The notes beneath the pieces are model-generated. The model did no database searches and was not told the origin of the DNA. It saw only the letters and a list, made by a program, of their open reading frames with translations. Position numbers and translations under genes: made by a program. 64,000 bases of DNA, taken from assembly GCF_038096175.1 (NCBI RefSeq), contig NZ_CP151099.1, positions 1,676,501 through 1,740,500 of the forward strand, written 5' to 3'. The stretch comes from Nostoc sp. UHCC 0302 (GTDB lineage Bacteria > Cyanobacteriota > Cyanobacteriia > Cyanobacteriales > Nostocaceae). Shown in pieces: positions 8,790 through 17,939 of this stretch (positions within the stretch are counted from its first letter, which is position 1; each line of letters opens with the position of its first letter).

Positions 8790-10774
8790 ATGAGAAGATC
8801 GCTCCCAATTGGGATGAGGCAAACCAGCAGCACCTAGCAGCAGCCTTAGCCGTGGTGCGAGGTATTTTAGAAAATTACACAGCAAATTCACAAAATCAAC
8901 CTCTGGTTGAAGAGCAAGAGAGTTTACAGCAAGCTCTACAGCAAGCAGCTGCGGCAATGCCTGCACCATCAGCATTGGATAAACTATGCAGAATGTTTGC
9001 TCTGTCATCTTTTGAGCGCGATTTGTTGCTGTTGTGTGCAGGGATGGAATTGAGCGGAGATTTTGCTAGATTGTGTAGTGTCGCTCACTCAGATGCCCAA
9101 CGTGCTTACCCAACCTTGAGTTTAGCTCTAGCTGCCTTGCCTGACGTCCATTGGGATGCGATCGCTCCAAATGCACCCTTACGTCGTTGGCGGTTGATTC
9201 AAATTGGCGATGGCCATGCTCTTACCCTCAGTCCCCTGAGAATTGACGAGCGGATTTTGCATTATCTAACTGGCATCCAATATCTTGACGAACGCTTAGC
9301 TGGAATTATCGAACCATTAGAAGAGGTGAATGATTTAGTACCGTCGCACCAAGCTTTGGCAGAGCGCATAGCCGCAGTCTGGACGCAAGCTCAGAAGACA
9401 AATACTTCACCAATCATCCAGTTATGTAGTAACGAAACTGCAAGCAAACGCACCATTGCAAACCAAATTTGTCAACTCCAGGGTTTGAGTTTGTGGGTAA
9501 TGCCAGCACAAGTTATCCCACTCATTCCCAGCGAGTTGGATAATCTCATCCGGCTGTGGACTCGCGAGACAATTTTAAGTAGAAGTGCCTTACTAATCGA
9601 TTGCAACGAACTAGAGACAAATGATGTAGCGCGAATCAATGCGATCGCTCATTTCATCGAACGCACTAAAGGCTTTTTGATCATCACAAGTAGAGAACGC
9701 ATTGGCTTGCAACAACGCCTAGTAGTCAGTTTTGATGTGCATCAACCTACTTCCAAAGAACAAGATGCCGTTTGGCAAGATGCACTAGCTGACTTAGCAC
9801 CGCAAATGAACGGGCAAGTAAAAAATCTCGTGGATCAGTTTAACCTGAGCGCCGCAACCATTCGCGCTGCTTGTGCAGAAGCCGCAGGACAGCTAGCCCA
9901 AAAACAGGATAGTGATATAGGTAATATTGTCTGGGATGCTTGTCGCCTACAAGCACGGCCGCAGTTGGATGAACTCGCCCAACGGATTGAGCCTTTTGCT
10001 GATTGGGAAGACTTGGTATTACCAGAAGCACAGAAGCAGATTTTGCGGGAAGTTGCGGCTCATGTCCGGCAAAGGAGTACCGTATATAACAATTGGGGTT
10101 TTGCTGCCAAGAGTGGACGGGGGTTGGGAATCAGCGCTCTATTTGCCGGAGCCAGCGGTACAGGTAAAACCTTGGGTGCGGAAGTGCTAGCGCGGAGGTT
10201 GCGCCTCGACCTTTATCGGATTGATTTATCGTCAGTAGTCAGTAAATATATTGGGGAAACAGAAAAGAACCTGCGACGGGTGTTCGATGCTGCCGAACAA
10301 GGCGGGGTGATTTTGTTGTTTGATGAAGCTGACGCTTTATTTGGTAAACGTAGTGAAGTCAAAGATGCACGCGATCGCTATGCCAACATTGAGGTTAGCT
10401 ACCTATTGCAACGTATGGAATCTTACCCAGGTTTGGCAGTTCTCACAACTAACCTTAAGAGTGCAATTGATACAGCCTTCCTGCGACGCATCCGCTTTGT
10501 TGTGCAGTTTTCTTTCCCTGATACAACGCAACGAGCAGAAATTTGGCGACGCGTCTTTCCCGCAGATACACCGACAAAAGGCTTGGATGCAATGCAACTA
10601 GCGCGGTTGAATGTGGCTGGTGGTAATATTCGTAACATTGCCTTAAACGCCGCTTTTCTAGCTGCTGATGCCGCAGAACCAGTACAGATGAAGCACTTGT
10701 TGCGGGCGGCTCAGACAGAATATACCAAGCTAGAGAAGCCGCTGACTGAGGCAGAAATTGGCGGGTGGATGTGA
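8786..10774 (+). CDS. eCIS-associated AAA+ ATPase (Pvc15-like)
   Basis: 662 aa. The AAA+ module is in the C-terminal third: Walker A GASGTGKT (455-462), Walker B ILLFDEADALFG (acidic pair D513/E514), sensor-1 TTN and an RRIRF arginine segment. The long N-terminal region has a degenerate nucleotide-binding look and a YLDERLAGII segment. This arrangement is that of the AAA+ ATPase always found in eCIS loci (PVC15 in Photorhabdus virulence cassettes), thought to act in assembly or cargo loading rather than contraction. Start overlaps the upstream stop by 4 bp. It converges with the metalloprotease gene 23 bp away. Confidence 0.88.
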   Translation: MNEKIAPNWDEANQQHLAAALAVVRGILENYTANSQNQPLVEEQESLQQALQQAAAAMPAPSALDKLCRMFALSSFERDLLLLCAGMELSGDFARLCSVAHSDAQRAYPTLSLALAALPDVHWDAIAPNAPLRRWRLIQIGDGHALTLSPLRIDERILHYLTGIQYLDERLAGIIEPLEEVNDLVPSHQALAERIAAVWTQAQKTNTSPIIQLCSNETASKRTIANQICQLQGLSLWVMPAQVIPLIPSELDNLIRLWTRETILSRSALLIDCNELETNDVARINAIAHFIERTKGFLIITSRERIGLQQRLVVSFDVHQPTSKEQDAVWQDALADLAPQMNGQVKNLVDQFNLSAATIRAACAEAAGQLAQKQDSDIGNIVWDACRLQARPQLDELAQRIEPFADWEDLVLPEAQKQILREVAAHVRQRSTVYNNWGFAAKSGRGLGISALFAGASGTGKTLGAEVLARRLRLDLYRIDLSSVVSKYIGETEKNLRRVFDAAEQGGVILLFDEADALFGKRSEVKDARDRYANIEVSYLLQRMESYPGLAVLTTNLKSAIDTAFLRRIRFVVQFSFPDTTQRAEIWRRVFPADTPTKGLDAMQLARLNVAGGNIRNIALNAAFLAADAAEPVQMKHLLRAAQTEYTKLEKPLTEAEIGGWM

Positions 10775-10797
10775 TTTTAAGTCAATTTACAAATTAC

Positions 10798-12426
10798 TTA
10801 TTTATCTATCCGTCCCCCAAGTTTGCCATACATAATTCGCCGGACTGGAAAACCTATCTGTTTAAGATATTCAGTTTCATCTTTCACAGTATTTTTCTCT
10901 TCCTGATTGTTCCAAGCACCTAAAGTGTACAAGTCGTTTGAGTTACGTTGTTTGAGTTGGGTCACGTCTTGTTCGCCGTGAGCAGCATGAAGCGCATGAG
11001 TTAGCTCATGGAAAAGTTTGGCATCGTCTGGTACATTGTATGTCGGCGTAGAAGATATATTCGCGGGTTGCTTGCTGGGATCTTTAGTACTTAGGTCTAA
11101 TTGTTGGTCTGGATCAAAGAACACTTGACTTCGAGAAGGCAGACCCGTACCTCGATGATTAGGATCTTGGCTGGGTTTGCCCTTCTTGGCTCCATGTCCA
11201 GTACCAGCAGCATCTATTGATCTCTGAGATGAACCATTTTTTCGAGAAGGTGAAGTCAAGAATATATCTACATCCTTTTTACTATTTACTAGTTCACTTA
11301 TTAATTTAAAACCGATTGGTGTTTGAATTATCTTTCTTACTATTGTTAATAAGTTTATTTGTAATTCATCATTTGGTCTATCTATAGTCTCAGCAAAATA
11401 TGTAGATTTAATTTTAATATTATTGCCGACAACGATTTCATCACCTTTTATTTCTGCTGTTATATTAACTGTCGGTTGTTTTTTGTCATTATTGGTGACA
11501 TCACTAGCGACTTGATTATATTCATCTATTGCTTCAGTTTTTGTTGTTACTAATTCTTTCTCAATCGCATCTAATCCCTGGCTGATTGCTTCCAGATCAA
11601 TATTGGCTACTTTATGTTCATCTACACCACCGTATAATTCATTACCTTGACGTAATTTCTTAATTTTATTTTTTCTAGCAAACCAGTTTTTCTCTCTGAT
11701 ACTTAATTCTTGCTCTACAGATTCGAGACCCTTTTCAATTAATTCATTTATAGAATCTAGCCCTTGCTTCATGGCTGGAATATTAAAATGTATTGGTGTT
11801 TCCAGCTTAATGCCTTTAACTATAAAAATTTCTTGAAGTCTTTGATATCTTGTTTTTTCTTGCTGCAATTTATTCTTTTTAAATTCCACTAACTGAATTT
11901 TTTCTTGGTTCTTGAGAGTAGGGATGTACCTTTTACTATTCGGCACTGCCGATTTCATTTGCAATTCATCTTCTTCAGGCAAAGCTTCTCTTTGAAGTTT
12001 GTTACTTTGTGACTGATGAATTTGTTGCACCACTTGCTCGTACTTATCTCCAGACTCGCCAATAGTCAGCTTTGCCTGAATTGATGTCGGTGTATCTGGT
12101 CTTCTTATTGGAATATTGGCAAAATTATGAGCACGTCGAGTTGCTCTTTGCAGTCTCGCATTTAATAATCCATCCATTTTAGTTTGCAATACAGTTAGGC
12201 ACTCCTGCCCTTCTGGCGTAATCATGCCATACTTCGCCTGTAGCTCTAGTTTACTTGTCTCCATTTGTTGCTTAGCAAAAGCATCATTTTCAATATCCTC
12301 AACTAGCTTATGTCCCCTTGTCGCATTTGTTGGTGGAATACTAGAAAATTGAGGCGCAAGCGAAGAGGTATTTTCTGAGGTTTTGGGATTGGAGGCAGTG
12401 GATAAGCGAGTTGTAGAGAATTTCAT
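10798..12426 (-). CDS. Candidate eCIS effector: HELTH zinc metalloprotease (M91/NleD-like) with DUF4157-type leader
   Basis: 542 aa from the ATG at 12426, which has GAGGGG 8 bp upstream; a start at 12489 is also open but lacks such a site. Residues about 50-130 match the neighbour at 12628 (LQAKYGMITPEGQE, LQTKMD, HNFANIPIRR, LTIGESGDKYEQ); the last motif is typical of DUF4157 proteins that travel with eCIS. A helical, coiled-coil-like middle follows. The C-terminus has FHELTHALHAAHG (HExxH at 10996-11010, His473) and, about 38 residues on, EEKNTVKDETEY. That pattern resembles peptidase family M91, which includes the type III effector NleD. I infer a zinc protease carried by the injection system; substrate unknown. 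Confidence 0.72.
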   Translation of the reverse strand: MKFSTTRLSTASNPKTSENTSSLAPQFSSIPPTNATRGHKLVEDIENDAFAKQQMETSKLELQAKYGMITPEGQECLTVLQTKMDGLLNARLQRATRRAHNFANIPIRRPDTPTSIQAKLTIGESGDKYEQVVQQIHQSQSNKLQREALPEEDELQMKSAVPNSKRYIPTLKNQEKIQLVEFKKNKLQQEKTRYQRLQEIFIVKGIKLETPIHFNIPAMKQGLDSINELIEKGLESVEQELSIREKNWFARKNKIKKLRQGNELYGGVDEHKVANIDLEAISQGLDAIEKELVTTKTEAIDEYNQVASDVTNNDKKQPTVNITAEIKGDEIVVGNNIKIKSTYFAETIDRPNDELQINLLTIVRKIIQTPIGFKLISELVNSKKDVDIFLTSPSRKNGSSQRSIDAAGTGHGAKKGKPSQDPNHRGTGLPSRSQVFFDPDQQLDLSTKDPSKQPANISSTPTYNVPDDAKLFHELTHALHAAHGEQDVTQLKQRNSNDLYTLGAWNNQEEKNTVKDETEYLKQIGFPVRRIMYGKLGGRIDK

Positions 12427-12627
12427 TTTACAGCCCCTCTTCAAATTAGTATTCTCTGATCTAGGATATTTTATTTTTTGTAAGTTCATTAATATATTTT
12501 AAAAGAAGTTGAAGCTGAGCGATCGCGCATACGCCAACTCCATAAATTCGACTGAAGTCTAAAGAATTAAGGCAATAGTGGGTGAGATAATATATTTAAC
12601 ATCCACTCTTGACTTATCAGATTAGCG

Positions 12628-13440
12628 ATGAAACAACGGCTACAAATCCACAAAAAAGCTGACTCATCTGCTGCTAAATCAGAGCAAAGTCAGCCCTTAA
12701 CTAGTTATCCTCAACTTCGCTCTCATAAGCCTCTCATACAGGCGAAATTGGAAAATCAAAAACTTCAACAGTATCAGGTCGAAGCAACAAAACTCAAAAT
12801 ACAGGCAAAGTACGGCACTATTACCTCAGAAGGACAGGAACGACTTACTTTGTTACAAACCAAGATGGATGAGTCGTTGCAGCAAGAAAAAGAACACTCA
12901 TCTAAGTTTGGCCATAACCTTGCCGACATAGCAATTAAACGTCAAAATCAAGTTACACAACCACAAATTCAATCCCTTTCTGAGCCACTTGTACAACCAG
13001 CACTAACAGTTGGTGAACCAGGAGACAAGTATGAACAAGAAGCTGATGAAGTAGCTGCTTCTGTAGTCAATCAAATTAATACATCTGCTTCACAAAACGA
13101 GGATGCACAGCAAACAGGGTTACCGACAAACAGTAATGAACCAGTAAGACTTGAAGAAATATTAGCAGCCAAGAAAAAAGAAAAGTTTTTACAAGAATAT
13201 TCTTTAGCAAAAACCCTAGTAAATGATATTGATGAAACATTACCACGCGACAAAATTTTAGAGCAACTTCTCAAAAACTTTGGTAATATTCAATTTCAAT
13301 ACACAATGGTGAGTAAAAGCCATGAAAATCTTTTAAGAGGCACTTCAGAAGGAGATTGTCAGACATTAGCACGCGCTTTCAAAAAAGTTGCAGAAGAATA
13401 TTTTGGCATTCCCAAAATATCAATTAATATTTTTAATTAG
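12628..13440 (+). CDS. Candidate eCIS cargo with DUF4157-type leader and incomplete cysteine-hydrolase domain
   Basis: 270 aa. Residues about 50-145 are homologous to the leader of the metalloprotease gene next door (LKIQAKYGTITSEGQE, LQTKMD, HNLADIAIKR, LTVGEPGDKYEQEADEVA). The last 70 residues contain EGDCQTLARAFKKVAEEYFG; a GDC followed by a helix is how the catalytic cysteine (C244, codon 13357-13359) sits in transglutaminase-like and papain-like hydrolases. The expected downstream His and Asp are absent because the protein ends 26 residues later. The same frame stays open for another 80 codons after the TAG, so a nonsense mutation is possible. It is divergent from the metalloprotease gene. 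Effector role is inference. Confidence 0.65.
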   Translation: MKQRLQIHKKADSSAAKSEQSQPLTSYPQLRSHKPLIQAKLENQKLQQYQVEATKLKIQAKYGTITSEGQERLTLLQTKMDESLQQEKEHSSKFGHNLADIAIKRQNQVTQPQIQSLSEPLVQPALTVGEPGDKYEQEADEVAASVVNQINTSASQNEDAQQTGLPTNSNEPVRLEEILAAKKKEKFLQEYSLAKTLVNDIDETLPRDKILEQLLKNFGNIQFQYTMVSKSHENLLRGTSEGDCQTLARAFKKVAEEYFGIPKISINIFN

Positions 13441-13752
13441 GCAATTAATCGTGTTTTTTGGCTTTCGGGCGTGATAGCTTTGAAAGTCCATTCTCGTTTT
13501 ATAGCAATTTTAAAACGAATGCAACAGATATGGATGGACGTACATAAGTACGCTTCTATATCTGATTTGTGTGCTACAAATATTTTTGCGAATAGTTATT
13601 ACACAGCTAACTGCATTAGAAGTACTGAATCATTGGTGAGAACTGAGAATTTAACTTTATTAAAGAAAGCGGGGTTCTGAAATATTGCAATTCTACCAAA
13701 CTAAGTGGGAATACTAAGTCTGGAAGTGAGGCAAACTTGCTAAGAGGTAATA
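13441..13752. other. Intergenic region with in-frame continuation of the upstream gene
   Basis: After the TAG at 13438-13440 the same frame is open to 13680. Its translation (VFWLSGVIALKVHSRF, then WMDVHKYASISDLC) shows no clear hydrolase motif. It may be decayed coding sequence or chance. AGAGGT just before 13753 is the ribosome site of the FIST gene. Confidence 0.4.
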
Positions 13753-14919
13753 ATGCTAAAAGTTGCTGTTGGCCACAGTGAAGATCCTGATTCTCAAAGT
13801 GCTATTGAGGAAGTTTTAGATCAATGTCTGACAGCGTTGACAGACACTATTCCTCAAGCGGGTCTATTATTTGCTGCGATTGATTTTGAACATACCCTAA
13901 TCCTCGAAGCAATCAATGAGAAGTTTCCCGGAATCGAACTGATTGGTTGTACGACAGATGGTGAGATGTCTTCAATATTAGGTTTTCAGCAAGACTCTCT
14001 CACACTTATGCTTTTTTGCTCTGATACGGTAGAAATCCGTGCAGGAGTGGGATATGGAACCAAAGAGAATGCGATCGCAGCTGCTTTGGCGGCGGTTAAA
14101 CAGGCAACTCAAAACATTAACACACCTCCCAAACTCTGTATTACGCTACCTGCAAGTTACACAAGCGATGGTTCGATAACTAGCAGTGATTCGATTCTTT
14201 GCGGATTGGACTTAGCTTTAGGTTCACAGGTTCCGATTATTGGTGGTATGGCCGGAGATCAATTCCGAATGCAAACGACCTACCAATTTTGTCGAACTGA
14301 AGTCCTAACAGATGCTCTACCCGTCCTCATCTTTGCTGGAAACCTGCAATTCTCTTTTGGCAGAGGATGTGGGTTACAACCGATTGGTCATAAGAGTATT
14401 GTCACCAAAGCTCACGAGACAGTTTTACATGAGATTGATGGTAAACCAGCACTAGAATTTTATAGACGCTATTTAGGCGATCGCTTACCAAGCCCTGAGA
14501 ATGCACTAGCAGTTTATGAACAAGATAGCGAATACTATTACATGAGGGTTCCTAATAGTTGCAATACTGAAACAGGCAGCATTACTTTTCTGTGTAATAT
14601 TCCTGAACAAGCAATAGTACAAGTAACAGAAATTAGTCGTAATCAAGTTATTGAAGCAGCAGAAAATTCCTTAAAAATAGCTTTAGAAAATTATCCAGGT
14701 ACGCAACCAGAAGCAGTGTTGTTATTCTCTTGTTGCTGTCGTCGTTGGATTTTAGGTACAAGAGCAAAAGAAGAGTTTCATCTCGTGAAAAAAGCTCTCC
14801 CTAAAACTACACCCATCTGCGGATTCTACAGTTATGGCGAATTTGTTCCACTAAGATTACAAGGAATAAATTATTATCATCAAGAAACATTTGTTACTCT
14901 AATTTTAGGTACAAAATAA
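13753..14919 (+). CDS. FIST-domain sensory protein
   Basis: 388 aa. It has the FIST_N pattern (AAIDFEHTLILEAINEKFPGIELIGCTTDGEMSS, then a TLMLF strand) and FIST_C toward the end (ALLFSCCCRRWILG-like CCCRR segment, TPICGFYSYGEF). FIST domains are cytoplasmic small-ligand sensors usually paired with signal-transduction proteins, and ligands are thought to include amino acids. AGAGGT lies 4 bp before the ATG. The histidine kinase at 14926 starts 6 bp after its stop, so the pair is one transcription unit in which the FIST protein probably feeds the kinase. The ligand cannot be read. Confidence 0.85.
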   Translation: MLKVAVGHSEDPDSQSAIEEVLDQCLTALTDTIPQAGLLFAAIDFEHTLILEAINEKFPGIELIGCTTDGEMSSILGFQQDSLTLMLFCSDTVEIRAGVGYGTKENAIAAALAAVKQATQNINTPPKLCITLPASYTSDGSITSSDSILCGLDLALGSQVPIIGGMAGDQFRMQTTYQFCRTEVLTDALPVLIFAGNLQFSFGRGCGLQPIGHKSIVTKAHETVLHEIDGKPALEFYRRYLGDRLPSPENALAVYEQDSEYYYMRVPNSCNTETGSITFLCNIPEQAIVQVTEISRNQVIEAAENSLKIALENYPGTQPEAVLLFSCCCRRWILGTRAKEEFHLVKKALPKTTPICGFYSYGEFVPLRLQGINYYHQETFVTLILGTK

Positions 14920-14925
14920 AAATTT

Positions 14926-16041
14926 ATGGAGTCAGCAGATGCTCAAGAGCAAATTAAAAAATTAGAAAAAGAAATTCGGACTCTGAAAAAAAAGCTAGAG
15001 CGGTCTGAAGCAGATCGCAACCAATTAGAGGATGCCAGCGATCGCAGCGAAGCCATCCTCAAAGGTGTGATTCGAGAGTTAGAAGAGTCACAAACTGCTT
15101 TAGAAAACCGCAGTCGTGAGCTAGAGATTGCCTTAAAAGACCTCAAAGCATTACAGGTAAAACTTGTTGAATCTGAAAAAAGGTCTGCTCTTGGTATTCT
15201 GGTTGCTGGTATCGCCCACGAGATTAACAATCCCGTTAGCTTTATCTACGGAAACTTAACTCATGCTAATTCTTATTTTCAAGATTTACTCAGATTAATT
15301 CAACTATATCAGCAGTATTATCCTGAGCCTGCGGTGGCAATTAAACAAGAAGTTAAAGCTATAGAACTGGACTTTATTAAGAACGATTTAGAAAATATGT
15401 TACAATCAATGTATAGTGGAGCAGAGCGAATTTCTAATATTATCAAATCCCTGCGAAACTATTCCCGATTGGATGAAGCAACTTTTAAAATAGTTGATAT
15501 TCATCAAGGAATTGATAGCACACTAATGATTTTAAATAGCCGCTTGAAAGGAACTTCAAAAAATCCTAATACTATTCAAGTAATTCGAGATTATCAACAA
15601 CTACCATTGGTGGCGTGTTATCCCAGCCAACTCAATCAGGTATTTATGAACATTCTGTCTAATGCGATTGATGCGTTAGAAGAAGCAAATCAGCAGCGCA
15701 GCTTTGAGGACATTATTACTCATCCCAATACGATTTTGATTCAGACTCGTCTAATCAATGAAAATCAAATCCTTGTTTTAATCAAAGACAATGGGATTGG
15801 AATTTCAGAGAAAATTAAATCTAGATTATTTGACCCTTTTTTCACAACTAAAACTGTAGGTAAAGGAACTGGATTAGGTTTATCTATTAGCTATCAAATT
15901 GTGACTGAATTACATAAAGGTCAACTTTATTTTAATTCCATACTAGGAGAAGGTACAGAATTTATTTTGAGGCTACCGATAACATCTCAATTAATACAGG
16001 AATCCGATTTAGTTATAAAAAAGACTACCAGAGAATACTAA
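14926..16041 (+). CDS. Soluble sensor histidine kinase, partner of the FIST protein
   Basis: 371 aa. Residues 1-85 form a charged coiled coil (KKLEKEIRTLKKKLERSEAD, ELEESQTALENRSRELEIAL). The phosphoacceptor is H98 in GIAHEINNPVSFIYGN, the HEINNP form common in cyanobacterial kinases. The ATP-binding domain shows the N box NILSNAIDAL, the D box DNGIGIS, an F box LFDPFFTTK and GKGTGLGLSISYQIV. No transmembrane helix and no PAS or GAF domain, so input must come from a partner, most simply the FIST protein upstream. No response regulator is adjacent. Confidence 0.9.
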   Translation: MESADAQEQIKKLEKEIRTLKKKLERSEADRNQLEDASDRSEAILKGVIRELEESQTALENRSRELEIALKDLKALQVKLVESEKRSALGILVAGIAHEINNPVSFIYGNLTHANSYFQDLLRLIQLYQQYYPEPAVAIKQEVKAIELDFIKNDLENMLQSMYSGAERISNIIKSLRNYSRLDEATFKIVDIHQGIDSTLMILNSRLKGTSKNPNTIQVIRDYQQLPLVACYPSQLNQVFMNILSNAIDALEEANQQRSFEDIITHPNTILIQTRLINENQILVLIKDNGIGISEKIKSRLFDPFFTTKTVGKGTGLGLSISYQIVTELHKGQLYFNSILGEGTEFILRLPITSQLIQESDLVIKKTTREY

Positions 16042-16460
16042 GGAGTCTAAAAGTTTAACTGAAATAATAATACAGCCAATAATTGGTAAAATACGAGTAA
16101 AAATGCTGTTAAAAACCGTTAATAATTATACTTGCTTCATAAATTACATTTAGCGATCGCATTGGTCGCGGCAATTCTTTAGCTCCTAAACTTATAATTA
16201 TGTCCAATTGAAGATATCTGCAATGCATTATTTGCGATTTTAATCAGCCATTTAGTAGTTGATTATCTAACTATTCTCTGCATTTTGGTATCTTTAGTAG
16301 TATTTTCTGGCTAAAATTGATACCACTAAATTTCCTAATTAGGGGGTGTATGTCAACTTTTTATCACCACCATTAAGCCACTCCCTTGTCAATAAGTACA
16401 TTTTTTATATACTGATAAAAATAGAGTTTAAATAAATATTTGTGAAGCGAGGACATAAGT
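16042..16460. other. Intergenic region upstream of glgA
   Basis: AT-rich, about 420 bp, with one HIP1 octamer and no supportable frame. GAGGA 8 bp before 16461 is the glgA ribosome site. A weak TATACT near 16411 could be a -10 element; not confirmed. Confidence 0.4.
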
Positions 16461-17939
16461 ATGTACATTGTACAGATTGCCTCGGAATGCGCTCCTGTTA
16501 TTAAAGCAGGAGGTTTAGGGGATGTTGTTTACGGGCTAAGTAGAGAATTAGAAAATCAGGGAAATTGTGTAGAACTGATACTGCCCAAATACGATTGTAT
16601 GCGCTACGACCATATTTGGGGGTTGCATGATGCCTACCTTAACTTGTGGGTTCCCTGGTTTGATGCAGCAATTCACTGTTCAGTTTATTGCGGTTGGGTA
16701 CATGGACGGGTATGTTTTTTCATTGAACCTCACAGTGAGGATAATTTCTTTAATCGCGGCTGCTATTACGGTTGCGATGATGACAATATGCGCTTCGCCT
16801 TTTTCAGCAAAGCAGCTTTAGAATTTCTGCACAAAAGCAATAAGCGTCCCGATATCATTCATTGCCATGACTGGCAAACAGGCTTAGTTCCTGTGATGCT
16901 CTATGAAATTTACAAATATCATGGCATGGAGTATCAACGGGTTTGCTACACCATCCACAACTTTAAGCATCAGGGGATAGGTGGTATTGACGTTCTCCGC
17001 GGCACAGGATTAAATCGAGCGCCTTACTACTTCGATTACGCTCGCCTACGTGATAATTTTAATCCTTTTGCCTTGAACTTTATGAAAGGGGGTATCGTTT
17101 ACTCCAATGCAGTCACCACAGTTTCACCTAACCATGCCTGGGAAGCCCAGTATACAGAGATTGGTAGCGGTTTAGGTCATACATTACATTTGCAACAAGA
17201 TAAATTCAGTGGGGTTCTCAACGGTATTGATAATGATTTTTGGAATCCCAAAGTTGACCGCTATATCCCCTACAACTACAAACAAGACGATTTTGAACAA
17301 AAACTATATAACAAAAAAGCTTTGCAAGAGCGCCTGATGCTCCGCTATGCTGATAAACCAATCATTGCTTACATTGGTCGTTTAGATCATCAAAAAGGTG
17401 TGCATCTTGTTCATCACGCAATTTATTATGCACTAGCTAAAGAGGCGCAATTTGTATTACTAGGTTCAGCAACAGAATCAGTAATAAACGCTCATTTCCA
17501 GCACGAAAAACAATTTTTAAATAGTAACCCCGATGTGCATTTAGAATTGGGTTTTAACGAAGAATTATCCCACTTAATTTATGCAGGGGCAGATATGATT
17601 GTTGTCCCTAGCAATTACGAACCTTGTGGGTTAACTCAAATGATTGGCTTGAAGTACGGCACTGTACCCATTGTTCGCGGTGTTGGTGGGCTGGTGAATA
17701 CAGTATTTGACCGAGATTACGAACAAAATTTACCTCCAGAAAAACGCAATGGCTATGTCTTTTATCAGACGGATTACCTTGCTCTGGAGTCAGCAATGGG
17801 TCGGGCAATTGATTTGTGGTATCAGTCTCCTGAAGACTTCCGCAAACTAGCTATTCAAGGAATGGAGTATGACTACTCGTGGAATAATCCAGCGGCGGAG
17901 TATTTAAAGATTTACGACTGGATAAGACACAAATGGTAA
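16461..17939 (+). CDS. glgA: Glycogen synthase (ADP-glucose dependent, GT5)
   Basis: 492 aa, normal family length. It transfers glucose from ADP-glucose to the non-reducing end of alpha-1,4-glucan in the cytoplasm. The ADP-glucose motif KAGGLGDV is at 15-22, and the second half has YIGRLDHQKGVHL and the nucleotide-binding VVPSNYEPCGLTQMIGLKYGTVPIVRGVGGL block of GT5 enzymes. Cyanobacteria commonly have two GlgA isoforms; the short form without N-terminal extension fits either, so no isoform number is given. GAGGA precedes the ATG. No other glycogen gene is adjacent. Confidence 0.93.
   Translation: MYIVQIASECAPVIKAGGLGDVVYGLSRELENQGNCVELILPKYDCMRYDHIWGLHDAYLNLWVPWFDAAIHCSVYCGWVHGRVCFFIEPHSEDNFFNRGCYYGCDDDNMRFAFFSKAALEFLHKSNKRPDIIHCHDWQTGLVPVMLYEIYKYHGMEYQRVCYTIHNFKHQGIGGIDVLRGTGLNRAPYYFDYARLRDNFNPFALNFMKGGIVYSNAVTTVSPNHAWEAQYTEIGSGLGHTLHLQQDKFSGVLNGIDNDFWNPKVDRYIPYNYKQDDFEQKLYNKKALQERLMLRYADKPIIAYIGRLDHQKGVHLVHHAIYYALAKEAQFVLLGSATESVINAHFQHEKQFLNSNPDVHLELGFNEELSHLIYAGADMIVVPSNYEPCGLTQMIGLKYGTVPIVRGVGGLVNTVFDRDYEQNLPPEKRNGYVFYQTDYLALESAMGRAIDLWYQSPEDFRKLAIQGMEYDYSWNNPAAEYLKIYDWIRHKW

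Noticed and set aside
13471-13680. 69-residue frame after the cargo gene
   Set aside because: It is in frame with the upstream gene after a TAG and has no recognisable domain or ribosome site; treated as a possible continuation rather than a gene.
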